Positions 45,649 to 53,714 of a DNA stretch of 61,269 nt are shown here, piece after piece. Positions within the stretch are counted from its first letter, which is position 1, and each line of letters starts with the position of its first letter. Origin of the DNA: an uncultured Pelagibacteraceae bacterium. GTDB lineage: Bacteria > Pseudomonadota > Alphaproteobacteria > Pelagibacterales > Pelagibacteraceae. The notes beneath the pieces were generated by a model. It was not told the origin of the DNA. It did no database searches and was given only the letters and a program-made list of their open reading frames with translations. The translations under genes were made by a program, and so were the position numbers. The stretch lies in contig CACPID010000005.1 in the NCBI GenBank assembly GCA_902633965.1, positions 1-61,269 of the forward strand, given 5' to 3'.

Positions 45649-46821
45649 ATGAATAAAATAGCAGATAAAATTGTATTTAGTCTTTTATCCAAAATTAAGC
45701 ATGGAAAAATTAATCTTAAAAACTTTGACGGACAACAGTTTATCATCGGTGATAAGAGCTCCGACTTGGAAGCTGACCTAATAATTAAAAAACCAGGTTT
45801 TTTTTTAGAAATTATTAATAAAGGAAGTATTGGACTTGCCGAGTCCTATATGAGAGATGAAATTGAAACAAACAATTTAACAAATTTAATAGAAATTTTA
45901 GCTAAGAATATTAAAACTGTACATAAATTCTCAGGTGTATTTGACTTACCAATATTGAACTATATTAAAAATTTTTTTATTAAAAATACCAAGGAAAGAA
46001 GTAAAGAAAATATTTCAAAACACTATGATTTAGGAAATGAGTTTTTTTCTACATGGCTTGACAAAACCTTAACATACTCAAGTGCTATTTTTGAAAACGG
46101 AAAAAATAATTTAGAGGATGCACAGATAAATAAATATAAAAAACTTTCTAATTTAATTAAACCAAAAGCTGGAGATAAAATGCTTGAAATCGGATGTGGA
46201 TGGGGTGGATATGCAGAGTATGTAGGAAAAAATTATGACGTTAAAATTGATTGTATAACTATATCAAAAAAACAATTTGATTATGCAAAAGAAAGAATTT
46301 TTAAAAAAGGTCTTAATGAAAAAGTAAATATTAAAATGATGGACTATAGAGATGTAAAATCAAACTATAATTCAATTGCATCTATTGAAATGATAGAAGC
46401 AGTTGGGCAAAAATATTTAAAAGGTTATTTTAAAACAATTAAAGAAAACCTAAAATCTGGAGGAACAGCAGCAATACAAGCAATCACTATTGATGATAAT
46501 TTATATAATAGGTACAAATCTAAGCAAGATTTTATTCAGAAGTATATTTTTCCTGGTGGTTTTTTGCCTTGTAAAAAAAATATCATTGAACTCGCAAATG
46601 AAAACAATCTAAATTTTAATCAGTGTTATTCATACGGCAAACATTATTCAGATACTTTGATGGTATGGAGGGATGAATTTCAAAAAAAATGGAACGAAAT
46701 TTCAAAACAAGGGTTTGATCTTACATTTAAAAGAATGTGGAATTTCTATTTGTCTTATTGTGAGGCCGGTTTTAAATCAAAAAATATTGACCTAATACAA
46801 TTTTCACTTCAAAATAAATAA
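45649..46821 (+). CDS. cfa: Cyclopropane-fatty-acyl-phospholipid synthase-like methyltransferase
   Basis: 390 aa. SAM-dependent methylation of phospholipid-bound unsaturated acyl chains. The core reads ENISKHYDLGNEFFSTWLDKTLTYSSAIF (spread over about 123-150), SAM motif MLEIGCGWGGYAEYV, SIEMIEAVGQKYLKGYF and FIQKYIFPGGFLP. The N-terminal lipid-binding domain is present (FLEIINKGSIGLAESYM). Because it stands with DUF1365 and a FAD oxidoreductase, the product may be a methylated or furan fatty acid (UfaM-like) rather than a cyclopropane. Sequence alone does not decide this. Confidence 0.9.
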   Translation: MNKIADKIVFSLLSKIKHGKINLKNFDGQQFIIGDKSSDLEADLIIKKPGFFLEIINKGSIGLAESYMRDEIETNNLTNLIEILAKNIKTVHKFSGVFDLPILNYIKNFFIKNTKERSKENISKHYDLGNEFFSTWLDKTLTYSSAIFENGKNNLEDAQINKYKKLSNLIKPKAGDKMLEIGCGWGGYAEYVGKNYDVKIDCITISKKQFDYAKERIFKKGLNEKVNIKMMDYRDVKSNYNSIASIEMIEAVGQKYLKGYFKTIKENLKSGGTAAIQAITIDDNLYNRYKSKQDFIQKYIFPGGFLPCKKNIIELANENNLNFNQCYSYGKHYSDTLMVWRDEFQKKWNEISKQGFDLTFKRMWNFYLSYCEAGFKSKNIDLIQFSLQNK

Positions 46822-46825
46822 AATT

Positions 46826-47374
46826 ATGAAAAATATAAAAAAAATAATACTTCCTTTTTTGTTGATTATTATATTTTCATTTAATACAAGCTGCAGTACC
46901 AACAATATGAAACCAGAAGATTTTAAAAATAAAGAACCAAGACTTATTATTGAAAACTATCTTTCCGGAAATGTAAAAGCCTGGGGAGTATTACAAAACA
47001 GATCTGGTAAAGTAATCAGACAATTTTCAGCAGAATTAAATGGAAAGTGGGATGGAAAACAACTAATTCTTGATGAAATATTTAATTGGGATGATGGCGA
47101 GATTCAAAAAAGACAATGGCAAATTAACAAAATTGATGAAAATAATTATGAGGGAACAGCTGGAGATGTAGTAGGAAAAGCCAAAGGCTATTCTTATGGA
47201 CCAGCTTTTAAATTTGAATATGTTCTTTTAGTCCCTGTTAAAGGAAAAGAAATAAAAATTACTTTTGACGACTGGATATTTAAACAAGATGAACGTGTAG
47301 CCATTAATAGAGCAACAATGACAAAATTTGGATTTAAAGTTGCAGAGCTGACAGTTGTTTTTGTAAAAGATTAA
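46826..47374 (+). CDS. DUF3833 lipoprotein
   Basis: 182 aa. A lipoprotein signal is present: hydrophobic segment then FNTSCSTN, with lipidated Cys at about residue 23. The mature part contains KAWGVLQNRSGKVIRQFSAELNG and a C-terminal MTKFGFKVAELTVVF, which match the DUF3833 family. These proteins are of unknown function and are found with cfa-like and DUF1365 genes in many proteobacteria. The fold looks like a beta-barrel lipid-binding protein, which is a guess. It starts four bases after cfa. Its stop interleaves with the stop of the convergent SDR gene. Confidence 0.85.
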   Translation: MKNIKKIILPFLLIIIFSFNTSCSTNNMKPEDFKNKEPRLIIENYLSGNVKAWGVLQNRSGKVIRQFSAELNGKWDGKQLILDEIFNWDDGEIQKRQWQINKIDENNYEGTAGDVVGKAKGYSYGPAFKFEYVLLVPVKGKEIKITFDDWIFKQDERVAINRATMTKFGFKVAELTVVFVKD

Positions 47375-48132
47375 TTTTTTTTTTGATGCTTTGTCATTTT
47401 TCCTACAAGACTAAAATAAATTTTACTAGGTAAAAAACTTAATATTTTCAGAATTATTGTGAGGGATTTTGGAAAATGAATTTCAAAATTATTTTTGTTT
47501 ACTAGCCCGTCATATATTTTCTCAGCTGCATAATCGGTAGTTTTCAAAAAAGGCATTTTAAAATCATTTTTATCTGTCATTGGCGTTTTTATAAAACCTG
47601 GTGATACTAAACTGACACGAACATTAGATCTTTTAAAATCAAAAAATAAACTTTCTGCAAGGTTATTTAAAGCTGATTTAGATGGACCATAACCAGTCGA
47701 GTTTGGTAATCCTCTGTATCCTGCGATAGAGGATACAATTGTTATTATACCACCTTTTTTCTCTTTAAAATATTTTTCAACAGCTTTGATACAGTTTAAT
47801 GTTCCAAAAAAATTTACTTTAAATACCTCTTCAATTTGCTCTACGTCAATATCCTTTTCTTTTTTAGGATTCCATGTCCCTGTTGAAAAAAAACATATTT
47901 CTATATTTTCAAATTTTTTTTGAATTTCATTGAAAACTTCTAAACATTTCGATTTGTCTGTTACATCTAGAGGGTAAGAAAAAATATTTTTATTATTTTC
48001 TGATATTTCTTTAAGAAGACCCTCTCTTCTTGCAGAAATAGCGACATTCCATCCCATGCTTGCAAATTTAATAGCTAGAGCTTTTCCAATTCCCGTACTG
48101 CCACCCGTTATCCAAATAGTTTTTTTATTCAT
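47371..48132 (-). CDS. Short-chain dehydrogenase/reductase
   Basis: 253 aa, NAD(P)-dependent oxidoreductase. The cofactor motif is TGGSTGIGKALAIKFA, with the catalytic Ser in TIVSSIAGYRG, Tyr and Lys in GYGPSKSALNNL (Y-x3-K), and SPGFIKTPM after it. SDR genes accompany the DUF1365-cfa-DUF3833 set in other proteobacteria, so a part in the same lipid pathway is likely, although it lies on the opposite strand here. The substrate is unknown. It is divergent from tspO with only nine bases between the starts. Confidence 0.88.
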   Translation of the reverse strand: MNKKTIWITGGSTGIGKALAIKFASMGWNVAISARREGLLKEISENNKNIFSYPLDVTDKSKCLEVFNEIQKKFENIEICFFSTGTWNPKKEKDIDVEQIEEVFKVNFFGTLNCIKAVEKYFKEKKGGIITIVSSIAGYRGLPNSTGYGPSKSALNNLAESLFFDFKRSNVRVSLVSPGFIKTPMTDKNDFKMPFLKTTDYAAEKIYDGLVNKNNFEIHFPKSLTIILKILSFLPSKIYFSLVGKMTKHQKKN

Positions 48133-48141
48133 CCTATACTG

Positions 48142-48624
48142 ATGTATAATACTTATATGTTAAAAAATAAATTTATATCGTTCATGCTTTTCGCAATTGC
48201 GACTTATTCCGCATCATTTATTGGTGGTATTTCAACTATCAATTCAAAAGAGCCCTGGTATTCAAGCTTGAACAAATCGTTTTTAACCCCACCTGACTGG
48301 ATTTTTGCACCTGTTTGGACAACACTTTATTTGTTTATGACCATTGCTATATGGCTAGCATGGCACAAAAATTATAAAAATTTAAATATAATTTTAATTT
48401 ACTTTATTCACTTACTATTTAATACAACTTGGAGTATAGTTTTTTTTGTTTTCCATAATATTTCTTTAGCATTATTAAATTTGATTGTGCTGATTTTATT
48501 TATTGTAATTCTTACTGTAAAATTTAAACAAATAAGTATTATAAGTTATTATTTAATGATTCCATATTTGTTATGGAGTTGTTATGCGTTAATACTAAAT
48601 GCAACTTTATTATATTTAAATTAA
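48142..48624 (+). CDS. tspO: TspO/MBR-family membrane protein
   Basis: 160 aa, five membrane helices. LTPPDWIFAPVWTTLYLFMTIAIWLAW (about 50-75) is the tryptophan-rich family signature, and NTTWSIVFFVFHNISLAL follows. TspO binds tetrapyrroles such as protoporphyrin; in Rhodobacter it tunes light- and oxygen-regulated genes. The start may be 48142 or the second ATG at 48157. It is divergent from the SDR gene and next to the lipid cluster, suggesting a shared photo-oxidative theme (inference). It ends one base before the DAO gene. Confidence 0.9.
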   Translation: MYNTYMLKNKFISFMLFAIATYSASFIGGISTINSKEPWYSSLNKSFLTPPDWIFAPVWTTLYLFMTIAIWLAWHKNYKNLNIILIYFIHLLFNTTWSIVFFVFHNISLALLNLIVLILFIVILTVKFKQISIISYYLMIPYLLWSCYALILNATLLYLN

Positions 48625-48625
48625 T

Positions 48626-49729
48626 ATGGATGATGTAGTAATTATTGGCGGGGGTATCATTGGAACTGCTACTGCTTATTTTTTATCAAAAGAAGGAAGA
48701 AAAGTTAAAGTAATTGAGAGAGACCCAACCTATAAACAAGCATCTTTCCCACTTTCGCTTGGAGGATTTAGAAGACAATTTTTTCAAAAAGAAAATATCC
48801 TTCTTGGAAAATTTGCAAAAGAATTTATTTTTGATTTACCCAATGTTTTAAAAACCGAAAAAAATCCTAATCCAACTGCTAGTATGGTAGCCAATGGATA
48901 TCTATTGATGTTTGGACCTGAGCATGCAGAAGAACAGTATAGAGCACTTGAAAATCATAAAGCTTGTGATGCTGGTACTAAAAATATTAAAGGCTCAGAA
49001 TTGTCAAAGGTTTTTCCTTATATTAACAATGAGGGTATCGAAACTGCAACATATACAGATAATAAAACTGAGGGATGGATTGATCCTTTTATGTTTCATG
49101 GAGCATTAAAAAGTAAAGCTATGGAACTTGGCGCAGAGTTCATTAAAGGTGAGATAAATAATATTTCTGAAGTTAAGGCTCATACAATTGTATCTGCCGC
49201 TGGGTGTTGGACAAAAAAACTTTTAGACGATATTCCCGTTGTTCCACAAAAACATACTGTTTTTAGGGTTAAGTGCCCAAAACATTACGCTGATATGCCT
49301 TTAACTGGTGATTTAACTACAGGAGTTTATTGGAGACCAGAAGGAAAAGAATATTTAGCAGGCTCCCCAATATCTGTTTTTGATGCTGAAGATCTTGAGC
49401 CAGCCTGGAATGATTTTGAAGAATTGGTTTGGCCTGCTTTAGCAAAAAGAATACCTGCATTTGAGGAATTGAAGCTTACAGGAGGCTGGGCAGGTTATTA
49501 TGATTGCAATAAATTAGATAATAACGCCGTTGTAGGAAAACATCCTAAATATGAGAATGTATATTTGGCCTCAGGTTTTACTGGTAGAGGATTAATGCAA
49601 GCGCCTGGAATTGGCAGAGCATTGACTGAACTTATTACAACAGGCTCATATCAAACTATTGATATAAGTGAATTTGCAGTCGAGAGAGTTTTAGATAAGA
49701 ATGCAAGGCCCGAACCTTATGTACTTTAA
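48626..49729 (+). CDS. DAO-family FAD oxidoreductase (sarcosine/dimethylglycine-oxidase-like)
   Basis: 367 aa. The N-terminal FAD motif is VVIIGGGIIGTATAYFLSKEGRKVKVIER. LGGFRRQFFQKEN and IDPFMFHGALKSKAMELGAEFIKGE are usual in the D-amino-acid/sarcosine oxidase family, and LTGGWAGYYDCNKLDNNAVVG with ASGFTGRGLMQAPGIGRAL closes the fold. Members demethylate or deaminate small N-methyl amino acids. SAR11 bacteria oxidise glycine betaine and related compounds, so such a substrate is plausible. The catalytic residue and substrate are not evident. Confidence 0.85.
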   Translation: MDDVVIIGGGIIGTATAYFLSKEGRKVKVIERDPTYKQASFPLSLGGFRRQFFQKENILLGKFAKEFIFDLPNVLKTEKNPNPTASMVANGYLLMFGPEHAEEQYRALENHKACDAGTKNIKGSELSKVFPYINNEGIETATYTDNKTEGWIDPFMFHGALKSKAMELGAEFIKGEINNISEVKAHTIVSAAGCWTKKLLDDIPVVPQKHTVFRVKCPKHYADMPLTGDLTTGVYWRPEGKEYLAGSPISVFDAEDLEPAWNDFEELVWPALAKRIPAFEELKLTGGWAGYYDCNKLDNNAVVGKHPKYENVYLASGFTGRGLMQAPGIGRALTELITTGSYQTIDISEFAVERVLDKNARPEPYVL

Positions 49730-49899
49730 TTTTTTTTTAAATAAATTCCAAGCAACCCATTAAAAAAAGACACAAAAATAACAATAGATTGTCCTTTTAA
49801 CGAGTAAAATTCAAAAGAAGGATAAAATCCGATTGCCACCGAAAACAAAATATAAGTAATCAAAAATGGTTTATAAAATTTCTTTAATTTCTCGTACAT
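49726..49899 (-). CDS. Small membrane protein, 57 residues (new ORF)
   Basis: On the minus strand an ATG at 49899 opens a 57-codon frame ending with TAA at 49726. Two hydrophobic helices are predicted (FLITYILFSVAIGF and IVIFVSFFNGLLGIYL) with a basic start MYEKLKKFYK and basic end KKN. It starts 12 bases after the selO stop on the same strand, and its stop interleaves with that of the convergent DAO gene, a pattern seen three more times in the window. This argues that it is a real gene. No family is recognised. Confidence 0.65.
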   Translation of the reverse strand: MYEKLKKFYKPFLITYILFSVAIGFYPSFEFYSLKGQSIVIFVSFFNGLLGIYLKKN

Positions 49900-49911
49900 G
49901 TAAATTCAAGA

Positions 49912-51372
49912 TTATGTGCCACAAAAAGTTTTATACGGAATTTTGCTAGGCTTAGGAGATGTCTGTAAATCTTGAATTGAGGATTGTATTTTGTAAGGTT
50001 CACTTAAGACTTTCAGTAATCTATTTGTTTTTTCCAAATCACCTGTCTCTGCAGTTTTCAAAGCATCTTCAACCAGATGATTTCGTGGTATCACTACAGG
50101 GTTTGATTTTTTCATAGTCTTTTCTGAAGTTTTGTCATTATTATTTACTGATAGACGAATTTTCCATCTTTCTTTCCATTTTAAAAAGTCATCTTTATGA
50201 AAGATTTTATCGTTAATCATATTTTCATAAGTTAAATTACAAAATGTATTAGTATAATCAGCTTTATTTATATGCATCCATTGTAATAAGTCTAAGATTA
50301 ATACCTCATCCTCTTTTTGATTGCCTATCATCCCAAGCTTATCTCTCATCATTCCAAGCCATTTTTTTTCATAATTACTATCAAATTCATTTATCTTATC
50401 TGTAGCTAATTTTATTGCTTTATCCTTATTTGAATCAAGCAAAGGAATTAAACACTCGGCAAATCTCGCAAGGTTCCATTTTGCTATTGTAGGTTGGTTG
50501 TAATATGCATAACGACCAAAATGGTCTATTGAGCTGAATACACTCTTTGGATCATACTGATCCATAAAAGCACATGGACCATAATCTATAGTTTCACCTG
50601 ATAAAGCCATATTATCTGTATTCATTACTCCATGAATAAATCCAACTCTCATCCAATTCACAATTAAATCAATCTGTTTTTCCATCAATTTATCAATCAA
50701 ATTTAAATATAAATTTTCTTTATTTTTTAATGATGGGTAATGTTTGTTAATTGTAAAATTAATAAGAGTTTTTAAATTTGAATCGTCTTTTTTATATGCA
50801 AAGTATTGAAATGTGCCTACACGAAGATGACTAGTAGCTACTCTAGTAAGAATTGCTCCTTTTAATTCTGTCTCCCTAATTACTTTTTCACCAGTTTTAA
50901 TTACAGCTAAACTTCTTGTTGTAGGTATATTCAAATAATGCATTGCCTCACTAATAATATACTCTCTCAACATAGGACCTAATGCAGCTTTACCATCACC
51001 ATCTCTAGAAAATTTAGTTTTACCTGAACCTTTAAATTGAATTTCAAATCCTTGATTTTTTTGAGTTACATGTTCACCGATTGTTATTGCTCTACCATCG
51101 CCTAAAATAGTAAAATGTCCAAATTGATGACCAGCATATGCCATTGAAATAGTCTTAGATCCATCAGGTAATGAATTTCCAGAGAAAACTGAAGCTAGAT
51201 ACTCATCATCTAAATCTAATAAATTTAAACTAAGTTCTTTTGATAAAGCGTGATTAATTATAACAACTTCTGGTTTCTCAACAGTATCTGGTTTTTGTTC
51301 AGATAACATTATCTTTGGAAGACTCAAATATGTATTATTGAAATTCCATTCAATTTTATTATCAACTGCCAT
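49912..51372 (-). CDS. selO: SelO protein adenylyltransferase (YdiU family)
   Basis: Pseudokinase-fold enzyme that AMPylates proteins under oxidative stress, about 486 aa from the ATG at 51372 (an ATG at 51396 would add eight residues). Diagnostic blocks are AYAGHQFGHFTILGDGRAITIGE, QFKGSGKTKFSRDGDGKAALGPMLREYIISEAMH, GFIHGVMNTDNMALSGETIDYGPCAFMD and FGRYAYYNQPTIAKWNLARFAE. The C-terminus ends FCGT, with an ordinary cysteine near the place where selenocysteine occurs in some homologues; there is no UGA-Sec signal. A 57-residue membrane ORF follows. Confidence 0.94.
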   Translation of the reverse strand: MAVDNKIEWNFNNTYLSLPKIMLSEQKPDTVEKPEVVIINHALSKELSLNLLDLDDEYLASVFSGNSLPDGSKTISMAYAGHQFGHFTILGDGRAITIGEHVTQKNQGFEIQFKGSGKTKFSRDGDGKAALGPMLREYIISEAMHYLNIPTTRSLAVIKTGEKVIRETELKGAILTRVATSHLRVGTFQYFAYKKDDSNLKTLINFTINKHYPSLKNKENLYLNLIDKLMEKQIDLIVNWMRVGFIHGVMNTDNMALSGETIDYGPCAFMDQYDPKSVFSSIDHFGRYAYYNQPTIAKWNLARFAECLIPLLDSNKDKAIKLATDKINEFDSNYEKKWLGMMRDKLGMIGNQKEDEVLILDLLQWMHINKADYTNTFCNLTYENMINDKIFHKDDFLKWKERWKIRLSVNNNDKTSEKTMKKSNPVVIPRNHLVEDALKTAETGDLEKTNRLLKVLSEPYKIQSSIQDLQTSPKPSKIPYKTFCGT

Positions 51373-51446
51373 TAAATAGATATAGTTAATACTCAAGTTT
51401 ATATCAAGGTGATATAAACTTGAGTTTGTTACTAAAAATTAAGAAT

Positions 51447-52646
51447 TTATTTTTTTTTATATTTTGCAGCTTCCTCAGATCCACTTGTTGCAGATCCTTT
51501 GCTGTAAGAGTGAGCACCCATACCAGCGAGCTGACCGTCTTTAACTATTAAATATTGATCTCTTATAGGTTTTTTATCAAAGAAACATTCAAGTATTTCT
51601 CTTACACCATCTGCATATCTTGCTTGAGCAGACAAAGAAGTGCCAGATGTATGTGGGGTCATACCGTGATTAGGCATTGTTCTCCACACATGGTCGTTTG
51701 GTGCGGGCTGAGGGAACCACACATCTCCTGCATATCCACTTAATTGACCTGATTTTAATGCTTCTGCTATATCATCTCTATTACATATTTTTCCTCTAGC
51801 AGTATTAACTATGTATGCACCTTTTTTCATTTTACTTATCATTTTTTTATCAAATAGATTTTCTGTCTCTGGGTGCAAAGGACAATTAATTGTGACAACA
51901 TCACATACCTTTACCATAGATTCTACAGAATCATGAAAAGTAAGATTTAATTCTTTTTCAACACTATCTGGTAATTTATGTCTGTCAAAATAATGCAAGT
52001 GAACATCAAATGGTTTCATTTTTCTTAATGCATCAAGTCCAATTCTTCCAGCTGCAACTGTACCAATGTGCATTCCTTCAACATCATAACTTCTTTGAAC
52101 TGCATCAGCGATATTCCATCCACCTTCGTTAACAATTCTGTGTTGATTATGATAATCTCTAACCATAGATACAATCATCATAACAATATGTTCTGCAACT
52201 GATCTTGAATTACAGAATGTTACTTCAACAACATCAATCTTATTATCCATAGCTGCTTGTAAATCAACATGATCTGAGCCAATTCCTGCAGTTATTGCCA
52301 TTTTTAAGTTTTTGGCTTTTGCAATCCTCTCCTTTGTTAGGTAATAAGGAAAAAATGGTTGAGATATAACTATATCTGCATCTACGATGTGTTTGTCGGC
52401 TTCACATCCATCTCCGTCTTTGCTGTTAGTAACAATAAATTCATGACCATTGCTTTCTAAAAATTTTCTTAAACCTAATTCTCCTGATACACATCCAAGT
52501 AGTTCACCTGGTGTAAAATCTCTTCCTTTTGGACTTGGTAAAGTCATCCCATCAGGATATTTTTCTAATTTTGGTAAATCTGATAATGGATATGCTTTAG
52601 GCATTCCATTTTTTGGATCATCATACAGAACACATAGTATTTTCAT
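51447..52646 (-). CDS. fdh: NAD-dependent formate dehydrogenase
   Basis: Oxidises formate to CO2 with NAD, 399 aa, of the D-2-hydroxyacid dehydrogenase superfamily. The formate dehydrogenase set is clear: FTPGELLGCVSGELGLRKFLE, ITAGIGSDHVDLQAA, TFCNSRSVAEHIVMM, NAD loop VAAGRIGL, ARGKICNRDDI, the active-site MTPHTSGTSLSAQARYADG, and the C-terminal AGMGAHSYSKG. The ATG has a strong Shine-Dalgarno (AGGAG about eight bases ahead). It is the end step of a C1 oxidation route. The 83-bp upstream gap shows no other clear element. Confidence 0.95.
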   Translation of the reverse strand: MKILCVLYDDPKNGMPKAYPLSDLPKLEKYPDGMTLPSPKGRDFTPGELLGCVSGELGLRKFLESNGHEFIVTNSKDGDGCEADKHIVDADIVISQPFFPYYLTKERIAKAKNLKMAITAGIGSDHVDLQAAMDNKIDVVEVTFCNSRSVAEHIVMMIVSMVRDYHNQHRIVNEGGWNIADAVQRSYDVEGMHIGTVAAGRIGLDALRKMKPFDVHLHYFDRHKLPDSVEKELNLTFHDSVESMVKVCDVVTINCPLHPETENLFDKKMISKMKKGAYIVNTARGKICNRDDIAEALKSGQLSGYAGDVWFPQPAPNDHVWRTMPNHGMTPHTSGTSLSAQARYADGVREILECFFDKKPIRDQYLIVKDGQLAGMGAHSYSKGSATSGSEEAAKYKKK

Positions 52647-52729
52647 TTAATCTCCTATTAAATTGTAACTAAAGATATTTTTTTCAGACAATCTATAGAA
52701 TTTGACATTTAGTAGCAATTAAATAGTGG

Positions 52730-53194
52730 CTATTTTGGGTAATTTTTCTTTAAAATAAATCTATTTAAAATTACACCAAAAACTAGAATAACTATTGAAC
52801 CAGTTATTATCGGGCTCAATAAATAATCAAAAGACACACCTCCAATAATCACAATGATTGGATTGCCCCCTGCAGGTGGGTGAGTAACATTAAAAAGTAT
52901 CATTAACCCAACCCCAAGACCAGCTGCCAGTGGTATTAAAATATAATCTGGTAATGGAATAAACAATAAACAAAGCACTCCAACCAAAGCTGTTAAAAGA
53001 TGACCAAAGAAAATATTTTTTGGTTGGGCGAAAGGACTTTCAGGATATCCATAAAGCAATACCATTGTAGATCCAAATGATGCAATTAAAAAAATACCAT
53101 ATTCTGTCTTATAAGTTAGTAAAGTTAATGCACCTATAGTTAAAAAAGAGAACAATGCGGCTATAGAGGATTTTAGAGTATTTTCTTTATTCAT
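52730..53194 (-). CDS. HPP-family membrane protein
   Basis: 154 aa with four to five membrane helices. The family motif H-P-P occurs in FNVTHPPAGGNPIIVIIGG (about 103-121), and GSTMVLLYGYPESPFAQPKN is the other conserved part. HPP proteins have been linked to nitrite transport into chloroplasts and cyanobacteria, but their general role is unclear. It begins seven bases after the NifU-like gene on the same strand. Confidence 0.85.
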   Translation of the reverse strand: MNKENTLKSSIAALFSFLTIGALTLLTYKTEYGIFLIASFGSTMVLLYGYPESPFAQPKNIFFGHLLTALVGVLCLLFIPLPDYILIPLAAGLGVGLMILFNVTHPPAGGNPIIVIIGGVSFDYLLSPIITGSIVILVFGVILNRFILKKNYPK

Positions 53195-53201
53195 AATAAT
53201 A

Positions 53202-53603
53202 CTATAGATTTTTTATCATTTTTTTGACAGTAATAAATGGTAGCAATAAACAATCTTTTCTGGCAAGATTTTTTTCATTAATTATCTTATTTAGAACTGA
53301 TAGTTTTTTTGGGAGTTTTGATGTTTGTTTTTTACAAAACTTGTTCAGTTCTAGAATTATATCATCTATTTCCTTAAATGATTTATTTTTAAAAAATTCT
53401 GAAAGCAGACTTGCTGAGGCTTGAGTATAAATACATGATTTACAGCTATAACCAATTTTATAAACTTTTTTACTTTTAGCTTTAATTGATATTGTAATTT
53501 CATCTCCACAAAAAGTATTTTTTTGCCTTAAAACATAATCATAATCTTTTAATAATTTATGATTTTTTGTATTTGCTGCTAATTTAAAAACTTTTAAATC
53601 CAT
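53202..53603 (-). CDS. NifU/IscU-like Fe-S scaffold domain protein
   Basis: 133 aa, a single NifU N-terminal-type domain. The three ligand cysteines of the SufU/IscU class can be placed: NTFCGDEI (about 33), YSCKSCIYTQ (about 53-56) and RKDCLLLPF (about 120). The KDCLLLPF end matches the family's R-x-x-C-x-L-P. It stands apart from other Fe-S assembly genes and is somewhat divergent. It may be a scaffold, or a non-assembling relative. It is followed by the HPP gene. Confidence 0.78.
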   Translation of the reverse strand: MDLKVFKLAANTKNHKLLKDYDYVLRQKNTFCGDEITISIKAKSKKVYKIGYSCKSCIYTQASASLLSEFFKNKSFKEIDDIILELNKFCKKQTSKLPKKLSVLNKIINEKNLARKDCLLLPFITVKKMIKNL

Positions 53604-53618
53604 TAATTAAGTAGTTAA

Positions 53619-53631
53619 CAACTTTAAGTTG
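53619..53631. repeat. Short inverted repeat upstream of the NifU-like gene
   Basis: CAACTT (53619-53624) and AAGTTG (53626-53631) are exact inverted repeats around one base. The element sits 16 bases before the NifU-like start, within a 111-bp divergent gap that is otherwise AT-rich and featureless. It could be an operator; evidence is weak. Confidence 0.25.
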
Positions 53632-53714
53632 AGGTAAAATTTAATTTTATTCAAATATCAATAACAATTTAATTTTTTATTGTAGTAAGTCAAATTTATT
53701 AATAAAAACACTCA

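Noticed and set aside
48912-49109. 65-residue ORF in another frame of the DAO gene
   Set aside because: Fully contained in a gene with clear FAD motifs; likely a chance open frame.
51360-51396. Selenocysteine in SelO
   Set aside because: The C-terminus is FCGT followed by a normal stop; no in-frame UGA with a SECIS-like hairpin is visible.
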